From NCBI GenBank assembly GCA_903772945.1, contig CAICTM010000263.1, positions 19,150 through 83,149 on the forward strand: 64,000 nucleotides of DNA. Direction: 5' to 3'. Every line of letters begins with the position of its first letter. Within the stretch, counting starts at the first letter, position 1. Source of the DNA: Seminavis robusta. Taxonomy: Eukaryota > Bacillariophyta > Bacillariophyceae > Naviculales > Naviculaceae. Below, one piece after another: positions 10,901 to 21,028 of the stretch. The notes under the pieces were generated by a model. The model was not told where the DNA came from. It saw nothing but the letters and a program-made list of their open reading frames with translations, and searched no databases. The translations under genes and the position numbers were made by a program.

Positions 10901-13256
10901 TCTCCTTCAAACGGATGAATTTGCGAAGTTCGTCGGCCTGGGCACGCTGTGCTCTGGCCTCTCGAATGACATCATCTCGCTTTCCATTCAGCTCGCTTCG
11001 TTCTCTCTCCAACTTTGCCAATGCATCTTTGCATTCAGCAAGCTGCACCTCAGCGTCCACTGCCTTTGCTTTGTAATCTTCCAACTGGCGCTTCAATGGT
11101 TGCAGAACTTTCAACTCATTTTGGAGACGCAGACACTCCTCGACAGATTCGCTGTGAGCCTCCTGCTCGCGTTCCAATGCCTCCTTGTAATCGTTCATGC
11201 TGTCGATACGTTCTTTGTACTTTCGAATCTTTTCAGTGGCCTCCAAGAGCTTCTCGTGCGTATGTTGCATCAAATCGAGCTCATCGTTTGCGTTGGCCAA
11301 TTCTTCTTTCGCTCGCATACTCGCCTTGTTCTTTTCCTTCTCTGTACGGAGATCCTTCTTGAGTTTTGCCATCTCGGTGTCATAGCTCCGGCGAAGCTCA
11401 TCTTCACGACCGAGAGCCCTTGATTCCAGCTTCATCATTTCCTTTCGTAACTTTGACTCGGTTGATTCCATCTTCTGATTCAGCTCCCGTTCGCGTTTTT
11501 GATAGGATTGCAGAATGGATTCCAACGATTTGTTCTTTGCGCGCAAATCTTTGACGAAGTCATCCACTTGCAACGGGGACTGAAGCACGCTGTCATCGGG
11601 TGAAAACATCATTCGACCATCAACTTCCCGTTCCTGCGTTGTAAGTGACACGTCGGGTGTTTTGATAGGGACTGGGCTGTCGAGCAATGACACTCTTCTC
11701 GCTGGAGAAGAGAACGCATCTCCCTGGCGCCCCCTCCCGACCTGCCTCTGTTTGGTATCCGTAGATGAATTGACCTTTAGAACGGCAAGATCGGAACCAG
11801 CTTCAAGAGAGCTAGTGGTATCAACTGTGCTAAGGGTTGTGTCTGTGAGGGGGAGGGACAAATGGTTGTCGATTTCCAATTCGTCTGAAGGAGTCGACGA
11901 CGCCGGCATCTTCTGATCAAGTGAATATGGCGGAGGTGGTGGGGGCGGACCCGGCTTCTGCGTTCCACCTTTTCTGCTGAGCGTACCATGGTGCTGCTGT
12001 GGCTGCTGCTGTTGTTGTTGCTGCTTTTGGTTGCGCTGGTTCTGGTTGTTGATGGAGGCAAACGCCGCTCGCTGCTGCGTCTGCACTTGCCGCTCTCGAA
12101 ACGGTACATTCTGCGAACCATTACTAGTTCCAGTACTATGCCGCTGTTTACCCGGCGAAGCAAATCCCTTTTGTTTACGCTGTTGGCGATCCCGGGGAGG
12201 CGATGCAAATCCCTTTTGGCACCGTTTCTTTGTTAATTCGGGCATGTAATGTCCTTCAGGTTGACGGGGCTTTGACGACTGTGATCCCTCGTGGTCCTGA
12301 TGGTCTTGATGACGGACATGTGAAGCACTGCGACTTCTCTGATGATCCTGTTGATTGGACCGTCCTCTAGATCGGTCCTGCGACTCGGTTTGCGGGATAC
12401 CATGCACATTGCGCTCTCGCCGTGGCGACCCAAAAGCTCGGACCCGCTGAGAAGTCTCTTGTGGAGGAGGAGTGACATCGCTTGCTCCAGCTGAAGAGTC
12501 ATCATCTACAAAGAGGTGGGAATCCTGTTTCTTGCGTGCACAATTTTTGATGAATGGTTTGTTGCCAGGGTCTGGGATGGGCGCATCAGGACCGTCAATG
12601 ACAGCGTCGTTGTTGGGGCCACAGAGCATTCGTGGCGAACGAACACCCCTACTGGATCGGCTAGAGTTCTTTGGCTTTCTAGGCAATGTTTTCTTCATTC
12701 GTTCAATGAGGTTCATGAGAATCTTTTGCACTGATTTTGACAGCGACATGATGCGTTGAATGTATTTTCGTCGTTCGTCCAGATCAGGACTAGTGACAGC
12801 AAAGTCCAGTAGATTGGACAAAACTACATGGGGAATTTCAGCATCGGAGCTTGCATTCTCGGGTGTTGTGTAGATTTCAAATCGGCTTTTGATGGTTGTG
12901 ACATTCAACATGGCCCTCCATATTTGACTAGCAGAGTTATGGGAGCCAATGTCGTTTCGATGCAAACCGCAAACTTCCTCGGCTACATGGACCACGGCAC
13001 TGTAGAAGAAATAAGCATCGAACACAGTGTCAGCGATGCACAAAAATTGAATGATCCAAAACAAGTCCTTGTTGTGGTTGTTTTTGCTTGCTTACCGTGA
13101 AATCTTGACATTTTCAAGAGATTCCAAGACAATGTTGAATCGTTCCTTGATATCGCCATCAATCCCATCGACAACTGAGAAAGGAAACTGATCAAACGTC
13201 TGGAGCCAGGACACTAGGGCCAACACTTCGCGTTTTTCTTGTTCTTCCTTGCTCAT
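7952..13256 (-). CDS. HOOK-domain coiled-coil protein
   Basis: Three exons: 13256-13096, 12999-10867 and 10763-7952, giving 1702 codons. Both introns (96 and 103 bases) are GT-AG and phase-consistent. Residues 1-160 form a HOOK-type domain: LALVSWLQTF near the start, and YIQRIMSLSKSVQKILM, which matches the last helix of HOOK/girdin proteins. A Gln/Pro/Ser-rich linker follows, including a polyGln run near 12010, then nearly 900 residues of heptad coiled coil. The phrase NPELYEELVKLRNEN, which sits right across the second splice junction, also recalls HOOK family linkers. HOOK proteins connect cargo such as endosomes to dynein on microtubules; that role is inferred. The C-terminal tail contains two near-identical ~47-residue repeats. 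Confidence 0.8.
8329..8608 (-). repeat. Two tandem ~141-base repeats in the HOOK protein tail
   Basis: The unit starting at 8329 recurs at 8470 with few changes. Each encodes an ENREASF...DTDTSFG...FSSDIPAPRIEPQQRQIS segment. Unit length is a multiple of three, so the frame is kept. It is a recent in-frame internal duplication. Confidence 0.9.
11993..12040 (-). repeat. PolyGln-coding CAG/CAA repeat
   Basis: CTG/TTG-rich tract on the plus strand that encodes a run of Gln on the minus strand inside exon 2 of the HOOK-domain gene. It is probably length-variable. Confidence 0.7.
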
Positions 13257-13806
13257 GTTGTCGTGGTGCCTATCAATGTGGGGTTTTCGGCACAACAGGG
13301 TAACGCCGTGGTCAGATCAAAGATGCTTCTGCCAAGTTGATCCACAACAGATTATCTCCCGCTATGGTCTCAACAAAAGCATCAAATGAAATGTCTTTCT
13401 CTTGTTGTTTACCTCTTCTTCTTGTCTGATGGGACAGCAAGAAAGGAAGCGACCTTTTGCTTGCTTTCTCAAGAGGGATGGAAGTGATGATCTTCAACAA
13501 GCGAGAATTGTCGTTGATGTGTGAGAAGCGACTTGCCGGAGCGCTACTTAGACACGAGAAGTTACCGTATTTCAACGGTTTATTCGAGTGATCATTCGAC
13601 AATAAGATTCAAGATCGAATTGAGTCGAATCGAATCGAATCGATCACAGATCTTTTGCATTCGCTTTTCGGAAGCCGAGGCCACCACCTCACAAACACCG
13701 AAGCTGAGACCTGCATTTGGGGTCTGTGCGTGCTGTTGCTGATCAAACCCAGACATTCTCTTTCCTGCCATCACCTCGATCCTCTGATTGCCCACAAAAC
13801 ACCACC
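13257..13806. promoter_or_regulatory. Divergent intergenic region, HOOK / NAPRT
   Basis: About 550 bases between two divergent starts, so it should contain both promoters. A short TCGAA-type microsatellite lies at 13625-13642. The 96-codon minus frame at 13312-13602 shows no family features and is left uncalled. Confidence 0.4.
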
Positions 13807-15587
13807 ATGACATCCTATGAAACGCCCACCAACAACTTGGTCGGTCCTCTGTTGACCGACCTGTATCAGATCACCATGACCTACGCCCACTGGAAGAATA
13901 AACGCCACGAAGAGCACTCGGTCTTTGAGTTATTCTTTCGTAAGAATCCGTTCAAGGGATCTTTCACCCTTTTTTGTGGCCTGGATGAAGTCGTCAAGCA
14001 TTTGCACGCCTTCAAGTTTTCTCAAGAGGACATTGACTACTTAAAATCCACGCCATCCCTGCAGCACTGCGATCCAGGATTCTTTGACTACTTGCTGCAA
14101 CTCGATTGTTCCAAGACTCAGATCCAAGCCCTGCCGCAGGGATCCTTGGCCTTTCCACGCGTCCCTTTGGTGATTGTGTCGGGGCCCTTGGGAGTGGGTC
14201 AGCTTTTGGAAACAACACTGCTGACACTTATCAATTATCCTAGTTTATTGGCCACCAATGCGGCTCGTATGGTTCTGCGCGCCCATGATCACGACAATCA
14301 TCGACCACAATCTGCCGACTTGCCACGGCAATGCCAAAAACAGATTCTATGTGCCGAATTTGGGTTGCGTCGAGCTCAAGGCCCCGATGGTGGATTCTCG
14401 GCCTCCAAATACGCCTTTGTGGGTCTCTTTGCTGCCACGTCCAATGTCAAGGCCGGGAAAGAGTTGGGCATTCCCATTGTGGGAACTCATGCACATGCCT
14501 TTGTGCAATCCTACTTGTCACTAGATGAAGTTCAAGAGCTTACCGTGGCCAACAAGAATAGCGGTGGACAAGTCAATCTGTTGGAAAAAGTACTGGAGTA
14601 CAGAGACAACAAGAATGGAGCCAATTTGGGAGAAGATTTCCAGAAAACCAACGATGGAGAACTGGCAGCCTTTATTGCTTATGCGTGTGCCTTTCCCGAC
14701 TCGTTCCTGTGTTTGGTCGATACCTACGACACTGTCAAGAGCGGCTTGTTGAACTTTTGCATGGTGTCGTTGGTCCTGGGCGATCTAGGATACACCCCCA
14801 AAGGAATTCGTCTGGATTCGGGTGATTTGGCGGCCCTGTCCATGGCCTGTGCACACAAGTTTGCCGAGTTGGCTAAATCGCAAAATCGCCCCTTCTTTCA
14901 TGATTTGGACATTGTAGCGAGCAACGACATTAACGAAAAAACACTGGTGAAATTGAATCAACAGGGTCACGCAATCACGCTCTATGGTATAGGTACGGCC
15001 GTGCGTTGTTGGAAAGACCAAATGCGAATGAATACAAATCTCTTACGGTTGTTATCATCTTCCTCTTCTGCCTGATAGGTACCAACTTGGTAACGTGCCA
15101 AGCTCAGCCGGCCTTGGGATGTGTCTACAAACTAGTGGAACTCAACGGGAAACCGCGGCTGAAGCTCTCCCAGGAGATAGCCAAGGTCCTAATTCCGGGG
15201 CGAAAACGAGCCTACCGACTTTTCGGGAAAAAGGAAGCACCGTTGTTGGATTTAATGGTAGACGCCGACAAGGACGACCCCCCCGAGGCCGGAAAGCCAG
15301 TCCTCTGCCGCAATCCATTCCAAGCCATGGATCGTGTCATGGTCACACCAAGCCGTGTAACTCTGCTGCATGGTGTGTATTTTGACGGAGGCAAGGAGGC
15401 GTTAGAGTCAGTGGGAAGCTTACAGGAGAACCGAAACCTTGTGAAGGAACAGCTGGGGGGCGTTGCCGGCATGGGTATCCTGGACTATGAGGAACCAAAG
15501 CAGTACCCTGTGATGGTGTCTGACAATCTGTACAACTTTCTACATACCATGTGGCAAGAGCAGCTGCCTGTACCCGAGTTGAGTTGA
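13807..15587 (+). CDS. NAPRT: Nicotinate phosphoribosyltransferase
   Basis: Two exons, 13807-14992 and 15079-15587 (564 residues; human enzyme about 538). The 86-base intron splits the conserved GIGTN/LVTCQAQPALG segment exactly in frame. The enzyme converts nicotinate plus PRPP to nicotinate mononucleotide, the first step of NAD salvage (Preiss-Handler route), in the cytosol. Visible signatures are LLTDLYQITM at the N-terminus, LLETTLLTLINYPSL, FGLRRAQGPDG followed by ASKY, GTHAHAF around the catalytic His, and RLDSGDLAALS. The loop before FGLRRAQGPDG (HDHDNHRPQSADLPRQC) is longer than usual. The first ATG after an in-frame gap upstream was chosen because it gives the expected N-terminus. 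There is no targeting peptide. Confidence 0.95.
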
Positions 15588-15860
15588 GCATAGCTACGAG
15601 ACAATCCACTCTCGTCCACTCTCGTCCACGGCCAGTCACATGGAGATGAACATTGCAATCAGCTGTTAGGGGAACTACCGTGTTGTATGTATATAGAAAA
15701 CCATGGTGGGAACAGCGACCCCAGGGTTCTTGGTGGCCATCGTCCGTCGATTAATTTTTACAACGGATGCCGGCAACAGAACACTAGTCTAACTCGATGG
15801 GGGCATTTTTCAACAGCTCCAGCACCAACAAGCAGACGATCTACTCTGGCTATTAATATG

Positions 15861-15891
<31 letters not shown>

Positions 15892-16898
15892 CTGTTGTTA
15901 GATTCTTATTATCTTGGAAACCAACTGCAAGTAGGTGGTTTCACTGTGCACTTGAGAGTCTCCTTGAAGGATACAGTATAGATAGTGATGGCTGAGAACA
16001 GTCAGGGCTTGGGAAGTCAAAATAGCCCCAATCACCACATACATCCGCACTTCCACAGCCAGCAACATGGACAGGGAGGGTGTTGGGTTTGCACAAATGT
16101 CCCAGGGCAGTCTCAGGGGTCGCGACAAGCTCGAGCGAAACCATTATCCGGACAATGGGACGGCTACCCATTTTAACAGTAACCAATCTCCTACCTCTGG
16201 CTACCGAAGCCAGCTTCGGAAGCTACCGGTAGGCTACCGGTAGCATAGTCTTGCTTCGAAGAAATTAGGCGGAGCCGGGATGTGGACATGGCTACCATGC
16301 AAGTGTTTGGGGTGGGCTCTTTGATGCACAGTAGGTACGGCACCGAACAGCAAGCTAGATCTATGGACTGAGCTTGTACCCGGCCAGCAACTCTCAAGGT
16401 CTTGCACATTAGACATTCCAAAGACTACCTAGCGTACCGGTGCGCTGCCACGTACGGTACGTAGTCTAGGTACGTAGTGCATGTACGTAAAACCACGGTA
16501 AACAGGATCGAAAAGCGAATTGTGACTGAATTTTGGCAGGGCCGTGACACAATCCGAAGTGAGAAATTTTCAGCTTCACACAAAAGGTGCCAAAGACCGT
16601 CCCGAGCATTATTTGTTTTTCATCGTCATCCGCGTCGTGATCCCCAATCGCCGCAAGAGAAGGCTTGAGCACATCAACCATATCTCGCAGGTATTATTCA
16701 TTGCTCAAGGTTAGCCTGCTTCCATTATTCAGATTGATTGTTCGAACAGCTTCCTTCCCTTCCCTTCCTTTTCTTCCGAGCATTAATTTATCTTCCAGCC
16801 CCGCCATTATCCATTAACCATTAACCATCGATCGGTAGCATCCATCAACAGGCAACAATAACCACGATCAAAAAAGTCCCTTCCCCACAAAAGAAAAG
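15588..16898. other. Intergenic; promoter side of the Cu-ATPase
   Basis: About 1.3 kb without a supported gene. It holds a TTTTG microsatellite (15861-15891), ACCGGT palindromes (16222-16245), and a TACGTA/GTACGG-rich patch (16450-16490). The last ~200 bases are rich in CCATTA and CTTCC repeats and probably belong to the promoter or 5' UTR of the downstream gene. Confidence 0.45.
15861..15891 (+). repeat. TTTTG microsatellite
   Basis: Five-base unit repeated about five to six times in non-coding DNA. Confidence 0.95.
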
Positions 16899-19800
16899 AT
16901 GAGCGAATCAAATGCTACTACCGGTACTACGACCGTCTGGTTAACTGTGGAAGGCATGATGTGCCAGAGAAACTGTGGGTCTACTGTGGAGAATGCACTT
17001 CGTGGCGTCCCTGGAGTGTTGGATGCCAAGGCGTCATTTGCTACCTCGTCGGCGTGGGCTACCCTTGCGGCCGGCACTAACGCCTCGGATGTGGTGGAAG
17101 CCGTAGAAGACGTCGGCTTTGATGCCAGCTTGAAAACAACTCGAAAAATCTACTGTCAAGTGGAGGGAATGATGTGTCAGCGCAACTGCGGAAGTACCGT
17201 TCAGAATGCACTCCTTCAAACAGAGGGAGTCCTGTCGGCGGAAGCCTCGTTTCGCCACAGCCAAGCATGGGCCGAAGTGGCCATTAACAACAACAACAAC
17301 AACAACAGTATGGAACAAGAAGTCGTCGATGCCATTGAATGTGTCGGATTTGATGCCGCTCTGCTTTCCGAAGAAGAGGCACTCCAACAACAAAAAGAAA
17401 ACGATAACCAGCAACCATCCAATCCAACTCCACTGTTACAACAAGAAATAGAAGAATCCAGTCCCAACAGCGACAATCCCAATGTCATTATTTTGTCGGT
17501 GGAAGGAATGAGCTGCGCCGTTTGTACTGGAAAAGTAGAACGATGTCTGTTAAAAGTGCCCGGTGTCGCCACGGCATTTGTCAGTTTGGCCACACATCGT
17601 GCCGAAATCACATTCAACCACGTCGACGAAGATGGCATTGAACAATTGGCACAAGAAGCACAGCAGCATGTGGAAAAATTGGGATATCCCAGTCAAGTTC
17701 TCAGTGCGGGAGGCGGCAATTCCATGACACTCGAAGACAATGCCAAAACTCTGGAAAACGCCAAACATTCGGAATTGGTGGCCTGGCGAAATTTGTTGAT
17801 ATTGGCAGTCTCCCTCTTGATACCCATGCTATGGCTCAAGAGAAGCATGGCACACATGAAACTACACGCCATGAAAATGGACCATCATGGTCCTACCATT
17901 TCTCATGGGAATGAACAAGAAGAGGGAGATCTCTTTCACAACAGCAACAACAATTATACCATCACCACGGAACAACTAAACAACAACAACACTACTTCCA
18001 TGGAATTATTGGATGAAGACGCCCCCATGGCTCCCATCAACTATCATTTATCCACCACATGCGGACAATACATGCTCGCCATGGCCATTCTCGCGATTCT
18101 ATCACAAACACTCGTCGGATATCGATACTACCGAGCCGCGTGGCATGCCGGAAGAGACTTTGGAATGGACTTTTTGGTAGTACTGGGCACTACGGCCAAT
18201 CTCGTGTACAGTCTCTGTGTTTGGTTTTGGCTCTTGGTAGAAGCCCACGCCGCTGTGGCTCCCGACAATACGGCACTCGAACCAACCTTTGGAACGGGAA
18301 CCATGCTATTGACATTTGTCACGTTTGGAAAATTCTTGGAAGCCTATGCCAAGGGGAAAACGTCCTCGGCATTGGAGGCATTGATGAAGTTGCAACCATC
18401 GTGGGCCAGTCGCGTCGTCAAGGGGATGGAAGGCTGGCAAGACACCACCATTGTTAGTGATCGAGCATCGATGCCAATAGAAGAAGAACCACCACAGCCG
18501 TTGCAGCTGTCGGCGTTGGAGACGGAAGAAGTGTCTGCCTGGGATGTTCGAATTGGAGATTATCTCAGAGTGTTGCCAGGAGCCAGAATTCCCGCCGATG
18601 GCGTCATTGTGGCGCTTTCCTCCTCCTCTTCTTCCTCCGGAAAGACTTTGAACGATGCACCCAGCAAACAACAAACCCAACAAGCGGTTGCCTACATTGA
18701 CGAATCGGCCTTTTCGGGAGAGCCATTTCCTGTTCCCAAATCTATTGGTGAATCGGTCTACGGATCGTCTGTCAATCAACTCTCCGTCCTTGTGATTCGG
18801 GTCACTGCGTGCGGTTCCAACTCGGTACTGGCCAAAATCGTGAGACTCATGGAAGACGCTCAGAGGCAAAAGGCTCCCATTCAAGCGCTCGCCGATCGAA
18901 TTGCGTCCATTTTTGCTCCGGCTGTCATGGGACTTGCCGCCATGACATTTTTGTTCTGGGTGGTGCTGGACTGTGATGCCGATACCAACCAAGAACGATT
19001 GGTCATGGCATTTTTGTCCGCCATCAGTGTCATTGTCGTTGCCTGTCCATGTGCACTAGGCTTGGCCACTCCGACTGCGGTCATGGTGGGGACGGGTGTT
19101 GGGGCTTCTCAAGGACTACTGATCAAAGGTGGCTCTGTGTTGGAAGAGATGCAAGGCATTGACACTTTTGTATTTGATAAAACAGGCACGCTAACCACGG
19201 GCAAAGCTGTTTTGGGGGAACACAGAGAGCTGGTTCAAGACCCCCAAGATCCTTTGCTGCAGCATTTGCCATCCAAGGTACTGTCGCGATCAGCTCCTAA
19301 AAACTCCAAGGGAGAACAAAAGGGGCACAATCTGGCGTTGTGGCTGGCATCTTGTGCTGAACAACAGAGCGAACATCCATTGGCGAAGGCGGTTGTCAAT
19401 GCGGCCAAGAGTCAATGGGGAGGCAATGTAACCTGCTCGCACGAAGGTGTGACAGTGGAAGACTTCTCCGTCACACCAGGATCAGGCGTTGAATGTGTCG
19501 TTTCCAAACCACACTGGGGTACCTTCACGGTCCGCGTCGGCAACAAACAGTGGGCACAAGAAACGGTTCAGTCTGGCGCGTTAGTGTCATCCAAGGACAC
19601 TACTGGCGATCAAGAGATCGCCGAGTTACGTCGACTGGGACAAATCGGGGTATATGTCAGTGTCTTGGAGTCTGAAGCAATGCCCGACCTTTTGTCGTCG
19701 TCGCCCGTCAAAACCGGTCAGCGACAGAGGCGTGTGGTTGGTGTTTTAGGAATCGTTGACCCAATCAGGGAGCAAGCGAAATCGACCGTCGCAGCCTTGC

Positions 19801-20546
19801 AAAAGCTGGGAATTGATGTCTTTCTGTTGACTGGTGACCATGTCACAACGGCGAAGGCAGTGGCTCGGCAAGTGGGAATCAAGGAGGAAAACGTCTGTGC
19901 TGGAGTCAAACCTGAAGAAAAAGCTGAGTACGTAACCAAGCTTCAAGCCAGAAGGGGCTGGTCCTCTGAGGCGGTTAGAAACAGAGGGGGCGAAACGAGT
20001 GAAGGGGCATGTTCTCGCGTTGGCTTTGTGGGTGACGGTATTAACGACTCCATTGCGCTGGCACGTGCCAACGTTGGGGTTGCGATTGGTGCTGGAACAG
20101 AAGTTGCTGTGGAAGCAGCTGACATTGTTCTGGTCCGATCCAACCTACACGACGTCGTCATTGCGCTCCATCTGTCACGGGTCGTCTTTCGGCGGATCCG
20201 AATGAACTTTATTTGGGCCATGGCATACAATTTGCTTGCATTGCCTTTTGCTGCGGGAATCTTGTACCCTTTTACCCACTTTTGCTTGCCTCCGGAGTAC
20301 GCTGGATTGATGATGGCATTTTCTTCCGTGAGTGTTGTAACATCCAGTTTGCTTCTCCGAAACTACACACGTCCGTCTATTCTCGAGGACGGGACTCTTG
20401 AGGGTGGATCAGGACTACTGCAAGTTCTCATGCACCCATGCGACCGGCAGAGACCATCGTCTCGAAATGCTGCTGTTTGGAAATCTTTGCATGAATACCA
20501 AACTGTGCACGACGATGAAGCCGATCACGAACTCGAACTGGTTTGA
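16899..20546 (+). CDS. Copper-transporting P1B-type ATPase
   Basis: Single exon, 1215 codons. It pumps copper(I) out of the cytosol or into a secretory compartment using ATP. Three N-terminal heavy-metal domains are visible. The first two carry GMMCQRNC (Cys22/26 and Cys93/97), a CxxxC motif, and the third carries the usual GMSCAVC (Cys206/209). Eight membrane segments are expected. The copper-type CPC is at 716-718 in the sixth helix, the phosphorylated Asp of DKTGT at about 760, SEHPLA with the class-specific His-Pro at 824-829, and GDGIND at 1045. YN and MAFSSVSV signatures in the last two helices also fit the CopA/ATP7 class. PolyAsn stretches lie between domains. The protein ends in an acidic ELELV tail. 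The neighbour is RRP5, tail to tail, with duplicated sequence in between. Confidence 0.96.
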   Translation: MSESNATTGTTTVWLTVEGMMCQRNCGSTVENALRGVPGVLDAKASFATSSAWATLAAGTNASDVVEAVEDVGFDASLKTTRKIYCQVEGMMCQRNCGSTVQNALLQTEGVLSAEASFRHSQAWAEVAINNNNNNNSMEQEVVDAIECVGFDAALLSEEEALQQQKENDNQQPSNPTPLLQQEIEESSPNSDNPNVIILSVEGMSCAVCTGKVERCLLKVPGVATAFVSLATHRAEITFNHVDEDGIEQLAQEAQQHVEKLGYPSQVLSAGGGNSMTLEDNAKTLENAKHSELVAWRNLLILAVSLLIPMLWLKRSMAHMKLHAMKMDHHGPTISHGNEQEEGDLFHNSNNNYTITTEQLNNNNTTSMELLDEDAPMAPINYHLSTTCGQYMLAMAILAILSQTLVGYRYYRAAWHAGRDFGMDFLVVLGTTANLVYSLCVWFWLLVEAHAAVAPDNTALEPTFGTGTMLLTFVTFGKFLEAYAKGKTSSALEALMKLQPSWASRVVKGMEGWQDTTIVSDRASMPIEEEPPQPLQLSALETEEVSAWDVRIGDYLRVLPGARIPADGVIVALSSSSSSSGKTLNDAPSKQQTQQAVAYIDESAFSGEPFPVPKSIGESVYGSSVNQLSVLVIRVTACGSNSVLAKIVRLMEDAQRQKAPIQALADRIASIFAPAVMGLAAMTFLFWVVLDCDADTNQERLVMAFLSAISVIVVACPCALGLATPTAVMVGTGVGASQGLLIKGGSVLEEMQGIDTFVFDKTGTLTTGKAVLGEHRELVQDPQDPLLQHLPSKVLSRSAPKNSKGEQKGHNLALWLASCAEQQSEHPLAKAVVNAAKSQWGGNVTCSHEGVTVEDFSVTPGSGVECVVSKPHWGTFTVRVGNKQWAQETVQSGALVSSKDTTGDQEIAELRRLGQIGVYVSVLESEAMPDLLSSSPVKTGQRQRRVVGVLGIVDPIREQAKSTVAALQKLGIDVFLLTGDHVTTAKAVARQVGIKEENVCAGVKPEEKAEYVTKLQARRGWSSEAVRNRGGETSEGACSRVGFVGDGINDSIALARANVGVAIGAGTEVAVEAADIVLVRSNLHDVVIALHLSRVVFRRIRMNFIWAMAYNLLALPFAAGILYPFTHFCLPPEYAGLMMAFSSVSVVTSSLLLRNYTRPSILEDGTLEGGSGLLQVLMHPCDRQRPSSRNAAVWKSLHEYQTVHDDEADHELELV

Positions 20547-20584
20547 GAGTTACTGCTCAAACTTGTTTCCAAGGTAGCCATGAT

Positions 20585-20676
20585 AGCTATCCCTAAAAAC
20601 TACATAACATCTACATGTACCCTGGTAACACAGTACCTGTCAAAGGTCTTAACGAGCTAATAAGCCCTACTGACAG
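20585..20676. repeat. Copy 1 of a ~92-base repeat (RRP5 tail)
   Basis: About 92 bases, imperfectly repeated at 20937-21028. The right end of the second copy is the actual stop and last codons of RRP5, so this copy is a displaced duplicate of the RRP5 3' end. Confidence 0.85.
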
Positions 20677-20937
20677 GCACTCTCACCATGGGCAAAGCGG
20701 TTCTGGGCGAACACAGAGAGCTGGTTCAAGACCCCCAAGTTCCTTTGCTGCAGCATTTGCCATCCAAGGTACTGTCGCGATCAGCTCCTAAAAACTCCAA
20801 GGGAGAACAAAAGGGGCACAATCTGGCTTTGTGGCTGGCATCTTGTGCTGAACAACAGAGCGAACATCCATTGGCGAAGGCGGTTGTCAATGCGGCCAAG
20901 AGTCAATGGGGAGGCGATGTAACCTGCTCGCACGAAG
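20673..20937 (+). pseudogene. Duplicated fragment of the Cu-ATPase gene
   Basis: 265 bases that match 19182-19446 of the ATPase without gaps; I count nine differences, seven within the first 70 bases. It covers the end of the phosphorylation motif (TGTLT) to past SEHPLAKAV, so it cannot make a working protein. The frame remains open (20688-21017). It lies between two copies of an RRP5-tail repeat. Confidence 0.95.
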
Positions 20938-21028
20938 CTATCCCTAACAACAACATAACAACTACATATATGTACATGGTAACGCAGCACCTTTCAAAGG
21001 TCTTGACGACCTATTAAGACCTACTGAC
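20937..21028. repeat. Copy 2 of the ~92-base repeat, at the RRP5 3' end
   Basis: This copy includes the final Val-Ser-Arg-Ser and TAA of RRP5 plus its 3' UTR. It is the presumed original of the copy at 20585-20676. The two copies are visibly more diverged than the ATPase fragment between them is from its source. Confidence 0.85.
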
